Positions 35,207 to 44,751 of a stretch of 64,000 nucleotides of DNA are shown here, in pieces (positions within the stretch are counted from its first letter, which is position 1; each line of letters starts with the position of its first letter). The position numbers were made by a program, and so were the translations under genes. The DNA lies in assembly GCA_019359675.1 (NCBI GenBank), contig JAHHGX010000075.1, positions 124,001 through 188,000 on the forward strand, read 5' to 3'. The DNA is from Calothrix sp. FI2-JRJ7. Lineage in GTDB: Bacteria; Cyanobacteriota; Cyanobacteriia; Cyanobacteriales; Nostocaceae. Below the pieces are notes generated by a model that was given only the letters and a program-made list of their open reading frames with translations, did not search any database and had not been told where the DNA came from.

Positions 35207-37036
35207 TTAACCTAATAATTCCCCAGTTTCTTGCAGTGTGTGTAATCTGTGGTAAATACCACCATGACGCAGTAATTCTTCGTGACTACCAACCTCAATA
35301 ATTCGACCTTGGTCAAGCACAACTATTTTATCTGCCTCCCTAACTGTACTTAAACGGTGAGCAATTACAATTGTGGTGCGGGTTCCTTGTAAGGAGCGCA
35401 TTGCTAATTGAATCGCACGTTCCGATTCGTAGTCTAAGCTGGATGTTGCTTCGTCAAATATCAATACGTCGGGTTCAACGAGTAAAGCACGGGCAATACC
35501 CAGCCTTTGCCGTTGTCCTCCCGAAAGTCTGACTCCGCGTTCTCCAACTACGGTGTAGTATCCATTAGGAAGAACTTTGATTACTTCGTCTAAACGTGCA
35601 ATACGACTGGCTTCTTCGACTTGTTCAAAGGTTACTTCTGGTCTACCATAACGTAAGTTATCAAGTACCGTACCGTTAAACACGTCTACTTCTTGGTGAA
35701 CTATTGCTAAACGGCGCCGATATTTACTCACATCCAAGTTGCGAATATCTTCACCGTCGATTAATATTTTGCCCTCATTTGGTTTAAAGTAACGCAGTAG
35801 TAATTTAACCAGTGTTGATTTACCTGAACCTGAACGTCCTACTAATGCTACAGTTTCATACGGTTTAATTAGTAGATTAATGTCGTGTAATACGCGGCGA
35901 TTTTCTTCGTAACCAAAGCTTACACCTGCAAGCTCAACTTTTCCTGTAAAGCTGTATGGTGTATTTGGTTGTGTCTTAGCCTCTAATATGTGATTAGAAT
36001 CAATACTAGATGGTTCTTGGAGAAACTCGTGGAACCGCAGCATTGAACTAATACGACGAGCAAATACTTCTGCTAAAGAACTTATTGGTTCTAACTCAGC
36101 ATAAGCCATACTTGCTAAGGTATAGACCATGAGAAAGTGACCCAGCGACATTTGCCCCCCAACAGTTGCAGCTAGGGTCATACCAAATACTATAAATACG
36201 CAAAATTGAATCATTGTGCGCTGTGTAGTACTAAGTATGACGTAACCCTTGTGAATACGGTCGTCTACAACTCTAAACTCACGGTCTAAACGAGTTTTTT
36301 GACGCTTGAGTTCCTCTGGTTCGGTGGCAAACGCTTTGACTGTCTTGATGTTGCTGATAATTTCGGAAGTCCGACTTTCGGTGTCTTCCATGTATTTATC
36401 TAACCGTTCTTCGTGCCAAATTAGGCGCCGTAAATCTTTCAGCGTATATCCTAATATCACTACAAACGAAATCAGGTATAAAACTGCTATTCGCCATTCA
36501 ACAAATAGAATAAAAACAAAAATTCCCAAAACTCGTACTAGCTTGGGAATCATTTGTCCTGCTATTTCAGGATAAGTCCAAGTGTGGTTCGACACTCCAC
36601 GCGCAACCCTTCCGGCTATACGTCCAGGGTTGTTTTCATCGTAATATTCTAAAGGTAAGGTGAGAATCTTTGATATTGCAGTTAAAGACTTATCTCGTCT
36701 CGCTCTCAACGCAATGTCCCAGTGAAACCATATAGTTAACCAGGGTTGCGTTGGCGCCCGTACAACTGTAACTAAGAAAATCATTCCCAGTAATATACCT
36801 AAAGTTAGAGGTTTATCAACTGGAGAATTGGTAATGTTCGCAAAATATGTAATTAATCCTGTAAGGGGTTTGTCTAACGGTTGATTAGACAGTACATTCA
36901 GAATTTGACCTATCGCATACGGTACAACTAAATCAATAACTTCGTAAACACTAGATGCCACAATACTAAAAATACTAAATTTCCAGTACGGGCGAAAATA
37001 ACCGATAACATCTTTCAAAGTTGCCATGATGCACAC
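35207..37036 (-). CDS. ABC transporter, fused permease-ATPase (ABCB/MsbA type)
   Basis: The 609-residue half transporter has six membrane helices within residues 15-310, including TMD coupling segment GRIAGRVARGVSNHTW. The ATPase shows Walker A ALVGRSGSGKST (about 390-401), Q-loop IVHQEVDVFNG, signature VRLSGGQRQR and Walker B VLIFDEATSSLD. It works as a dimer to export lipids, peptides or drugs. No peptidase domain is present. A start at 37027 (MATLKDVIGYF) is equally possible. It lies at the island's edge and may or may not belong to the secretion module. Confidence 0.92.
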   Translation of the reverse strand: MCIMATLKDVIGYFRPYWKFSIFSIVASSVYEVIDLVVPYAIGQILNVLSNQPLDKPLTGLITYFANITNSPVDKPLTLGILLGMIFLVTVVRAPTQPWLTIWFHWDIALRARRDKSLTAISKILTLPLEYYDENNPGRIAGRVARGVSNHTWTYPEIAGQMIPKLVRVLGIFVFILFVEWRIAVLYLISFVVILGYTLKDLRRLIWHEERLDKYMEDTESRTSEIISNIKTVKAFATEPEELKRQKTRLDREFRVVDDRIHKGYVILSTTQRTMIQFCVFIVFGMTLAATVGGQMSLGHFLMVYTLASMAYAELEPISSLAEVFARRISSMLRFHEFLQEPSSIDSNHILEAKTQPNTPYSFTGKVELAGVSFGYEENRRVLHDINLLIKPYETVALVGRSGSGKSTLVKLLLRYFKPNEGKILIDGEDIRNLDVSKYRRRLAIVHQEVDVFNGTVLDNLRYGRPEVTFEQVEEASRIARLDEVIKVLPNGYYTVVGERGVRLSGGQRQRLGIARALLVEPDVLIFDEATSSLDYESERAIQLAMRSLQGTRTTIVIAHRLSTVREADKIVVLDQGRIIEVGSHEELLRHGGIYHRLHTLQETGELLG

Positions 37037-37122
37037 TGTTGCTGTGTGAGTGGTAAGCTTCCGAGTTTTTTTATACTACATTTCGTAGTATCCTGTAGTC
37101 AAGGGGTAATGTAAAAAAATAT

Positions 37123-37686
37123 TTACATATATCGCCAAGACCTTTTTTCAACCGCGCGTATATTCTGTACGTTCCTTAATTTATCAAGATAAGCGAGCAA
37201 ACGCAGCAACTCATTATCTGTTTCATCACCTTCAAACGGTTTAACTTGGACTAAATTGCCGTAGCTTTGCTTCCATTTTTGCGGAGTATCATCTACAACG
37301 ATGATAGATTCTAGAGAATAGCCTTTACGTTTAAGCTTTTTCAGCGTTTTGCGTGGATAGTGTACCAGTAACTCATAGTCATAAGCAATTGTACAACGTT
37401 CGCTTGCCCATAAGAAAGCTAAAGAATCTGGATTTTCAAAGATAGCAGCGACAATCTCTACTGCATAATCATTACTAGAGGAAGTCCATACAGCAACATC
37501 AAACCAATTTAAGCAGGTGTTGAGAAATTGTTTTAAATGTGGGCGCCTGTGAATATAATATCGTTCAATAATAAAATCAGCTTTGCGTGCAAGGGGTGTT
37601 TCTGTGCCGTAGATAAGAGTCTCATCAAGGTCAAGTATTAAGAGCTTTCGGTCGATATTTAATTGTTGTTTAATATTCATGCACAC
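37123..37686 (-). CDS. HAD-superfamily phosphatase, FCP/NIF (CTD-phosphatase-like) type
   Basis: The 187-residue protein has catalytic LLILDLDETLIYG (Asp nucleophile within DxDxT, about 18-24). Later come VAVWTSSSNDYA, the Lys of RKTLKKLKRKGY and the acidic motif IIVVDDTPQKW. This is the compact fold of NLI-interacting/CTD phosphatases. It dephosphorylates an unknown protein or small molecule. The genes on either side are unrelated. Confidence 0.85.
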   Translation of the reverse strand: MCMNIKQQLNIDRKLLILDLDETLIYGTETPLARKADFIIERYYIHRRPHLKQFLNTCLNWFDVAVWTSSSNDYAVEIVAAIFENPDSLAFLWASERCTIAYDYELLVHYPRKTLKKLKRKGYSLESIIVVDDTPQKWKQSYGNLVQVKPFEGDETDNELLRLLAYLDKLRNVQNIRAVEKRSWRYM

Positions 37687-37848
37687 AGTAGTAATATTAT
37701 TTTATTTATGAAGTTCCATTAATTTCGCCACAGGCAGTTATCAACAATAAGTCAAAATGCTGCAAAATTGTAAGGAATATTTAGTTTTTAAAACTTGTCA
37801 CTAGTGAGGCGCCGTGAATTAAGGAAAGTGTTACGAATTATGAAGCGG

Positions 37849-38345
37849 CTAGGACAAGTTATTTTCATAATACTCACGCCATAACTGAGTGGCAAATTTT
37901 CCTCCTTTAATTGTTGTGTAAAGTCCAGATTCTATTAACCATTGTTCGGATGCATCTAAATCATTAGCTGATTGTTTGATGTCCATGACATTTCCAAGCC
38001 AAGAATGTAGAATCATTTCTAAACTCGAATTGCACATGTCTTCTGGCACAATTGTTGTCTTGTTATATAGCGTTTCAAAATAGGATTAGCATCAATATTA
38101 TAATCTGGCAGTATATTATTAACTGATGCATCTGAAATTTTCCATAAGTATAGCCTATCAGGATGAGCAAATAGAAGGTATGGGGGATTTGGCAAAATAT
38201 CATGCGAGAGAATGTTATATCTATATTCCGCAGCCCATTCCGGTCTAGTATTCGGTATTGCTTTAGCTAGTATGCCTAGCACTATTTGTTTTTTACGGTT
38301 GTAGATGGTGATATGCCAGTCGTCATGCATAAAACAACAATTCAT
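37849..38345 (-). pseudogene. Frameshifted hypothetical gene in two pieces
   Basis: One frame (38345 down to 38019, 108 codons) gives DDWHITIYNRKKQIVLGILA and later YLLFAHPDRLYLWKISD. A second frame takes over at about 38050 with PEDMCNSSLEMILHSWLGNV and ends at 37849. The two pieces read as one protein with a single frame change around 38045-38060. I recognise no named family; it could be a genuine frameshift mutation or a sequencing error. No slippery heptamer was identified. Confidence 0.55.
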
Positions 38346-38400
38346 TTAACTACACTTACTACAGTGTAGCATGAGAGCGTTAAAAATAATAAATATAAAT

Positions 38401-38422
38401 GAACAGGCAGGGATGCCTGTTC
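38401..38422. repeat. GAACAGGCA hairpin (9-bp arms)
   Basis: Perfect arms around GGGA, located downstream of the hydrolase remnant and upstream of the frameshifted gene. This is a common style of cyanobacterial intergenic palindrome. Confidence 0.7.
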
Positions 38423-38449
38423 CACAAGAGATATTGTTTTAATAGATGG

Positions 38450-38830
38450 TTATTTTACAAGAATAATGTTAATTGTTAAGTTTGTTGAAGGTTTTTGATA
38501 ATCATAGTCAAACTGCATTTTTAACATGCTTTCTTCGTGTAAACCATCGGTAAGTACTATTCCTGCTACTTTTTCTGGAAAACGCGCTTGCATAAAGTCG
38601 CGCGTTGTAACTACCAAATGAATTGCCTACGAGAATATACGGTGGTTTGATGTGAGATTTTCTAAGTAGTAAATTTAGCTCTGTGACTATATTTTCGCGC
38701 TTTGCGTGGGCGCCAGCCAACTTATATCACTCCACCCAAACCCCGCGCGGTCGTATACGCAAACCCTTGTTATTTTCGCTAATTCGTCAATTAGGAAATA
38801 ACCTTCGATACCTCCTTTGACTGTGGTCGA
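38450..38830 (-). pseudogene. Alpha/beta hydrolase remnant with frameshifts
   Basis: Read on the minus strand in changing frames: GIEGYFLIDELA, VYDRAGFGWSD, then ENIVTELNLLLRKSHIKPPYILVGNSFGSYNARLYASAF with the nucleophile elbow GNSFG. After another frame change it ends DGLHEESMLKMQFDYDYQ. These are the core pieces of an alpha/beta hydrolase, but the acid and His part is missing and no single frame connects them. Inactive. Confidence 0.7.
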
Positions 38831-38898
38831 TAACTACTGTAGGACTGCCTTCACCTTTGGTATAAATCATGACTTACAATATTGTTACATTGAGAACT

Positions 38899-38961
38899 GG
38901 TGCGTGACGCTACAAGTCTTGTCACTACGTTCAAATTTGTTCATAGCGTCACACACCCTAC
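38899..38961. repeat. GTGCGTGACGCTA inverted-repeat element (copy 1)
   Basis: GGTGCGTGACGCTA on the left and TAGCGTCACACACCCTAC on the right enclose about 30 bp. Other copies are at 48961-49022, 55135-55201 and 61151-61212. The stretch from here to 39343 holds no gene I can support. Confidence 0.8.
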
Positions 38962-39343
38962 GGTTTTTATGCGCCAATCGCGTAAGTCCTATAAATGTGT
39001 AATTTGCAACTACCTATATTCACGATTTGACAAACAGCGCCGACTTTTTATCCTCTAACCAATAACTCAGTGCATGGTATGTTGTCGTGGCAATCAGTAA
39101 AAGTGTTTGCATTTTATAGACGATTTTATGAATTTTAAGCTAAAGTTGTAATGAGTATGAATTAGAATTTAATGAAATAACTTATCGTACTCGATGTTCA
39201 AAGGAAACAAATCTGTATCTGTAATTTCATGTGTCACGACATCTTGAAGTACAGATAGCAATAAACGTGATATTAGTTGCACAATAGTTGCATATATAAC
39301 AAAACACTCCTGCTGCACAATTATTCCATTAACAAACTCGCAT

Positions 39344-39793
39344 ATGCAAAATCCAGTGACATCGATAACATCAAAACCTATTCGCTCCCTTGAAGACGCG
39401 CTATCTCGGTGTCAAGACCTGGGTATGCGCGTTAGCCGTCAACGTCGTTTTATACTCGAACTGTTGTGGCAAGCGCAAGAACACCTATCAGCACGAGAAA
39501 TTTACGACCGTCTCAACCAACAAGGCAAAGACATCGGTCATACTTCTGTGTATCAAAATTTAGAAGCTCTTTCTTCACAGGGTATCATCGAATGTATTGA
39601 ACGCTGCGACGGGCGCCTTTACGGTAATATTAGTGATTCTCACAGTCACGTCAACTGTTTGGATACGAACCAAATTCTTGATGTCCATGTCGAACTCCCC
39701 CAAGATTTAATTCGTCAAATCGAAGAACAAACAGGAGTTAAAATTACTGATTACAGTATTAACTTCGTTGGCTACCGCAATAAACAAGGTTAG
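39344..39793 (+). CDS. perR: Fur-family regulator, PerR/FurC type
   Basis: The 149-residue protein has the winged-helix recognition region LSAREIYDRLNQQGKDIGHTSVYQNLEALSSQGII and the metal-sensing SDSHSHVNCLDTNQ. It lacks the CxxC pairs of the Zur (FurB) and structural-zinc types. The sequence fits the cyanobacterial FurC/PerR group, which senses peroxide through metal-catalysed His oxidation and controls peroxiredoxin and iron genes. No obvious Fur-type box was identified upstream. Stand-alone gene. The subfamily is inferred from sequence memory. Confidence 0.8.
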   Translation: MQNPVTSITSKPIRSLEDALSRCQDLGMRVSRQRRFILELLWQAQEHLSAREIYDRLNQQGKDIGHTSVYQNLEALSSQGIIECIERCDGRLYGNISDSHSHVNCLDTNQILDVHVELPQDLIRQIEEQTGVKITDYSINFVGYRNKQG

Positions 39794-39890
39794 CAGAAGC
39801 GTCTATGTTTGTCATGCTGAACGCAGTGAAGCATCTCCTAAGTCTCGAAATGACCAAGATTCTTCGCTACGCTCAGAATGACAAGGAAAA

Positions 39891-39944
39891 GATTCTACCC
39901 TTCGGGGCTAATGACTAAGATTCTACCCTTCGGGGCTAATGACA
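39891..39944. repeat. 28-bp tandem duplication downstream of perR
   Basis: GATTCTACCCTTCGGGGCTA and 8 more bases occur twice in a row (starts 39891 and 39919). The preceding 39800-39885 contains related short palindromic bits (GAATGACAAGG). It lies between the convergent perR and STAND NTPase genes. Confidence 0.8.
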
Positions 39945-39949
39945 ATACT

Positions 39950-42931
39950 CTAATAAGTTCCAATAAAGGTTTCGTCATCTACTTCGTCTTCATATAAATC
40001 TTCTGGTAGCATTTCTCCTTCAACGCTTTCAATCATTCCTATTTCTGGTGTACTGTTTAACCAGATGTTTGTGCCTGTGGTTGAGTCGGAGGTATAGGAA
40101 CCTTCTAACTTTGATTGATGCGCTAATATATTTTTAAGCGCACGGTATTCTTCGGGTGCGAACATTGCTCCCTGTAAACTAACCGTTTCTTTATCTAGTT
40201 CCGATAGTATGGCGTTATATAAGCAGGCATTTGTAAGGACTGTTGACGTTAACCTTGTGCCTGTTAAATTCGCACGCTCTAAATTTGCTACTGATAAATT
40301 TGTATTGGTTAAGTTGGCACGTTCTAGGTTGGCGCCTGTTAGGTCGGCACCTGTTAGGTTTGCGCTGCTTAGGTTTGAAGAAGCTAAGTTGGCGCCTGTT
40401 AGTTTGGCGTTTGTTAAATTGGCTCCTTCTAGAGAAACTCCTGTTAGAGAAATTTGGGTCAGGTCAGCATTTGATAGGTTTAAAGCTATAAAAGTTTTAC
40501 GATTTGCTCGCTCACTAAATGCATGTGGAGCCAAAATGTTTGTTCTATAAATTAATTGTGCTAATACTTGGGGGTTATGGCAGGGACTAAATATACGCTT
40601 GGACATGCGGTGACAGTCGCAAAGCAAGAAAAATAAATTTAGCCCGACTGCGGCGTTAATTTGTTCAACGTTGAGAGGGTTTTGTAAGTCTTTATAATAC
40701 TTTCGAGCGTTGTGTACTACGAATTCATCAAGCCAACGACCTTGGCAGTAGCCATGCCAGACGATTAGTAAACGGTCACATAATAGTGCGAATACATCTT
40801 TGATTCCCGATTGGCGTAATGCTTCGATTACTAATTCTCCTATTTCGGAACTAATAATTCCGTAGCCTAGTAGGTTATAGACGTGCTGTGCAATGCTTGT
40901 ATGATTATCAATTATAAAGTGTGATTCGCCGTAATCATTACGCTGACGTTGAGTAAGTAATTTTAGCTGTGTAGCAATTGCATCTGCACATAATAGTTCA
41001 CCTAGTTTGGGATGAGAGAATTTAATACTGTTTGAGGTATAGTTATCAAAATAAAATGCGGGCAAAATGTCTGATGCTTCTGATTTTATATGCTGTTGCG
41101 AATGCAATATTTTCAATGCCAGGGAGAGCATCTGCGTATGTACATCTTTGGGATGATGGTTTTGTAGAAGATTTATGATGGCATCTTGGGTGCGGTGAAT
41201 ATGGGCTGTTCCTTCACGTATTAATATCGGTTTTATTCCACCTATTAAAGGATATCCCAATAACCAACGGTTGAGACGCTGATAAATTTCCCACATTACA
41301 AAGGCGCCACCATTTTGTCGTGAAGAAGCTAGTTCGATGATGTCATCTTCTAGTAATCCATCCCGGTATAAAATACCTAGTAGATATAGCATTAAGGGTT
41401 GATGCACTAGCGCTGCTAGTTCGGGTAGCTTTGATTTACCCGAAAATAACCCCGCTTGCTTTAAGAACATGAAGAAGTTTTGAGCAATAGGCGCCGACTG
41501 TACGGCAATCCAATTTTGAAACCAAATTCGCAGCTGCTCCTGCTCAAGCGGTTGCATTTTAATGCGTCGCAATGGTGTTGTGTCATCTATAATGTCATTT
41601 AAATCAATTGGTCGCGAGGTTAAAACAACTTTGTGCTGCGACTGCGACTGAAAGTTAAGTAGCTGCTCGATAAACTTTGTTTTTGAGATTTTGTTTGTCG
41701 TGAAGGGTAGTTCATCTAAACCATCGAGGATTATTAAACATCTTGGATATTCATGTTTCAGCCATTGTGCCAGGTGGATAGATAAATCTTGAGGAAGTGC
41801 AGAGCAAAGAGTTTCAATAAAAGTATTACATTCAGAGACATCACTTAATTTTATCAGTATAGGCATCCAGCTTGGGTAAATCTCTTGAGCGACTTTTGCG
41901 GCAAGCATTTGACAAAAGCTCGTCTTTCCATAACCTGCTCCGGCTTCGATAAAAGTGATATTACCCGAATTTTCGAGTTCTTGTAGTAACCATGTTGTTA
42001 AATCAACTAGCTGAACTGTTTTAGGTTCGTACTGGCTATTTGTATCAAATACTAATCCTTTGAGTGGTACATATATATCTTTTAGTGAAAATGATTCTAA
42101 AAATAGGGGTTCAGCTAAAAATTTGATTAAGCTAGCACGGTATTGCTCGCAGTGTAAGTCTATTTTTGATGTGTGGACGGTGAGTGATTTATCTGTATTG
42201 ATGGCGCCTGACACAACATGTGAATTAGTGCTTGTGCCACTTGTATAATTCACCTGCAACCGCACAAACTTTTGTAGTTGTGCCAAACCAGCAGCATTTT
42301 GGGCAATGACTTCGAGTAAATGTCCTGGTAGTGCGTGTGATAATCGCTGTACCATTAATTTGGCTTCGGTTTCCTCGGCGCCGTTTGCTTTTAACCAAGC
42401 TACAGTCGCACTGTTCATTTGCTGGACTAAAAACGAGTCAGCCATTAATAAGAGCGCTTGTTCTGCTTGAGTATCAGTTAATTTGACTCCTTGAAGCGTT
42501 TTCAGCAAAGCTTGTAACGTCCCATCAGTAAGAGGAAAGCAAGTTTCTACATCCGACCAAAACATCGCTCGGTTTAACCAGGGCTTTTTTAAATGAATCT
42601 CCTGCTCTAAAATTTGTAATAGAGCTAGTAAATACGCAATTTGAAATCCCTGCCACGTTCCCTCATTCCGCTTCAACGGTTTTTTTTGACTACTGTTGGA
42701 TAGTAGACTTTGGGTTAGTTGAATAATTACAGGAATTTCAAGACACGCTAACCTTATAGGCAGTTCAAGTATTTCTGCTAAACTACATATGTCAAAACAA
42801 GTTAAACTTTTATCTTCAATCTCGTTGATAATACGTAGGGATATTCCAGAGATGGAACTTGAGTTAAGTGCTTCTCTGTAGTTATTTTTGATAAATTTGC
42901 TCGCCAGCCAATGGCGAATACTTAAGTTCAT
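39950..42931 (-). CDS. STAND (NACHT-like) NTPase with C-terminal pentapeptide repeats
   Basis: The product has 993 residues. Residues 1-300 are helical with no named domain. The NTPase core shows Walker A FIEAGAGYGKTSFC (about 331-344), Walker B CLIILDGLDELPF (about 396-408) and sensor-like VVLTSRPIDLND. A helical stretch to about 810 follows. Residues 815-900 are pentapeptide repeats (LSNADLTQISLTGVSLEG, NLTGADLTGANLERANL). An acidic tail EDLYEDEVDDETF ends it. STAND proteins act as ligand-triggered switches, several of them antiviral; here the repeats could be the sensor. No separate effector domain is visible, so the output is unknown. It is divergent from a DUF3685 gene. Confidence 0.85.
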   Translation of the reverse strand: MNLSIRHWLASKFIKNNYREALNSSSISGISLRIINEIEDKSLTCFDICSLAEILELPIRLACLEIPVIIQLTQSLLSNSSQKKPLKRNEGTWQGFQIAYLLALLQILEQEIHLKKPWLNRAMFWSDVETCFPLTDGTLQALLKTLQGVKLTDTQAEQALLLMADSFLVQQMNSATVAWLKANGAEETEAKLMVQRLSHALPGHLLEVIAQNAAGLAQLQKFVRLQVNYTSGTSTNSHVVSGAINTDKSLTVHTSKIDLHCEQYRASLIKFLAEPLFLESFSLKDIYVPLKGLVFDTNSQYEPKTVQLVDLTTWLLQELENSGNITFIEAGAGYGKTSFCQMLAAKVAQEIYPSWMPILIKLSDVSECNTFIETLCSALPQDLSIHLAQWLKHEYPRCLIILDGLDELPFTTNKISKTKFIEQLLNFQSQSQHKVVLTSRPIDLNDIIDDTTPLRRIKMQPLEQEQLRIWFQNWIAVQSAPIAQNFFMFLKQAGLFSGKSKLPELAALVHQPLMLYLLGILYRDGLLEDDIIELASSRQNGGAFVMWEIYQRLNRWLLGYPLIGGIKPILIREGTAHIHRTQDAIINLLQNHHPKDVHTQMLSLALKILHSQQHIKSEASDILPAFYFDNYTSNSIKFSHPKLGELLCADAIATQLKLLTQRQRNDYGESHFIIDNHTSIAQHVYNLLGYGIISSEIGELVIEALRQSGIKDVFALLCDRLLIVWHGYCQGRWLDEFVVHNARKYYKDLQNPLNVEQINAAVGLNLFFLLCDCHRMSKRIFSPCHNPQVLAQLIYRTNILAPHAFSERANRKTFIALNLSNADLTQISLTGVSLEGANLTNAKLTGANLASSNLSSANLTGADLTGANLERANLTNTNLSVANLERANLTGTRLTSTVLTNACLYNAILSELDKETVSLQGAMFAPEEYRALKNILAHQSKLEGSYTSDSTTGTNIWLNSTPEIGMIESVEGEMLPEDLYEDEVDDETFIGTY

Positions 42932-43008
42932 TTTTAACTCAGTAAATAGCCTTCAAATTTAATTATGCTTCATTTAATCTCTAATCGGGAACTGTGCATT
43001 TGACTAGT

Positions 43009-44709
43009 ATGACTACAACCAACGCGATCAGAATACTCTTAGTTGACCCCGACCCAATTTTTAGATTAGGACTGCGGGTAGCGTTGGAAGCTGAAGCGAA
43101 CTTAGAAATAGTTGGGGAAGCTCAAACTGATGTAGAAGCGCTGCAACTAGTTTCATTGATGCAACCCAACCCTACACTTGATTTGGTTATTTTGGGATTA
43201 GCTAACTACCCCGCCGTTAATCAGTTATGTAGGCAGTTAAAAGCCCAGTATTCAGATTTACCAATTTTGCTACTAAGCTCACAACCATTGCAACAGCTAG
43301 CGGGTACAGCACAAATCGGGGTTGAGGGTTATTGCCCGAAAGGCGCCCCCATTTCAGAATTGGTAACAGCTATTAATACCGTTACAACTGGTGGTGTTTA
43401 TTGGCTTTCTCGAAATATCGCCACAGACTATCAAGAGAATGTCTACTCACCTCCCCTTACTAAACGCACAGCAAGATTTATCAATAATCTCAGACTGTCG
43501 GGTAACAATTATATTCAAGCCAACCTGAGACAAATCAGAAGAGAATTGGGAGTTCCGGGAATACCGACACTTGAGCGTGCGGTTTTAGCTGGCAAAGTTC
43601 GCGAGCTACAGACCGCACGATGGTTGTTAAATCATTTATTGTCAGTATCGCCCCAACTTGAACAAGTCGAAACGCCTTCTACTATTTCTACTAATATTAT
43701 TGAACCATCCAACGTTTTGGTGACTGAGGCGCCGCAGTTATCTAGTCCTCGGTCGCTACAATCAGATTTATTTGCTTCTTGTGTGTCGCAGTTTCAGTTA
43801 CCATTACACAATGTTACTGATGTTGCCTTAGAAATAGATATTTTACGTGTTGACAAAAAACGCGAGTTACTGTACTTAATTTTGCAAAAACTAGCCGAAG
43901 TTTTAGACGAACTAAGAAATTCTCAAGTCGAGATTAATCAATTACAAGAATTAAAGTATATTATTTTACGTGATTTGTGGCAAACAGCGACCACTGAGTT
44001 TTTTGGCAAATTTACGCGCGTTCGTGTTGATGGGAATTATGTAGAAATAGTTAATTTATTACTTCAAGATACTGATGCTGTTCAATCGGAAATTTTGAAT
44101 TATATACCATTATTTAGCGAATTTTTATCATATTTAATTTTTCAAAATGATTGGCATATTGATAATGTGATATATTCGGCTGATAGTACAGAAGCTAGAG
44201 CTAATGCATTAATGATTTTAGAAAATATAATTATTCAAGTAGCCAACAGTGTAATTCAGCCGTTGTTAAATCGATTAGCTGATGTTGAGTCGATTAAAAA
44301 AGATTATTATGACCGTCAATATATTTCAACCAGAGAAATCGAAAGGTTTAGAAATAACTTGTCGTGGAAATATCGTCTTAGAAATTATTATAAGGAACCA
44401 CAGGCAATATTTGAAAGTCGTTATGAAATATTTGTTTTTGCACCGCGTGGCATTGCGAAAACCTCAATATACGCTTCGAGACGTAATGAACTGACGCAAC
44501 TTAGAGGTATTCCACTATTTGTAACTTTAATGCTAGAATTTCGTGATGCCGTGGCGCCTCGGTTACAATCATTGTTATCTTTTCTAGGTAGCGGTGTAGT
44601 ATTTGTTTTAACGCAAGTAGTAGGACGCGGTATAGGTTTAATTGGACGTGGAATATTACAAGGTATTGGTAGCGTTTCGTTTTTAGAAGGAAAAAATAAA
44701 AAACCATAA
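43009..44709 (+). CDS. DUF3685 protein with a degenerate response-regulator receiver domain
   Basis: The product has 566 residues from ATG 43009 (a GTG at 42994 is also in frame). Residues 1-130 form a receiver-like fold: IRILLVDPDPIFRLGLRVAL, then DLVILGLANYPAVN where the phospho-acceptor Asp is replaced by Gly, and the VEGYCPKGAP segment with Lys. The rest is the cyanobacterial DUF3685 region, with helices such as LDELRNSQVEINQLQELKYI and a C-terminal GIGLIGRGILQGIGS hydrophobic stretch. Related to plastid Ycf55. It probably does not take part in ordinary phosphorelay. Function unknown. Confidence 0.85.
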   Translation: MTTTNAIRILLVDPDPIFRLGLRVALEAEANLEIVGEAQTDVEALQLVSLMQPNPTLDLVILGLANYPAVNQLCRQLKAQYSDLPILLLSSQPLQQLAGTAQIGVEGYCPKGAPISELVTAINTVTTGGVYWLSRNIATDYQENVYSPPLTKRTARFINNLRLSGNNYIQANLRQIRRELGVPGIPTLERAVLAGKVRELQTARWLLNHLLSVSPQLEQVETPSTISTNIIEPSNVLVTEAPQLSSPRSLQSDLFASCVSQFQLPLHNVTDVALEIDILRVDKKRELLYLILQKLAEVLDELRNSQVEINQLQELKYIILRDLWQTATTEFFGKFTRVRVDGNYVEIVNLLLQDTDAVQSEILNYIPLFSEFLSYLIFQNDWHIDNVIYSADSTEARANALMILENIIIQVANSVIQPLLNRLADVESIKKDYYDRQYISTREIERFRNNLSWKYRLRNYYKEPQAIFESRYEIFVFAPRGIAKTSIYASRRNELTQLRGIPLFVTLMLEFRDAVAPRLQSLLSFLGSGVVFVLTQVVGRGIGLIGRGILQGIGSVSFLEGKNKKP

Positions 44710-44723
44710 ACATAAATATGAAT

Positions 44724-44751
44724 GTAGAGACGTTACATGTAACGTCTCTAC
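44724..44751. repeat. Perfect 28-bp palindrome of the GTAGAGA family
   Basis: 14-bp arms starting GTAGAGACGTTACA. It separates the convergent DUF3685 and flavoprotein genes and supplies the flavoprotein stop codon (TAG read from 44750-44748). Confidence 0.92.
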
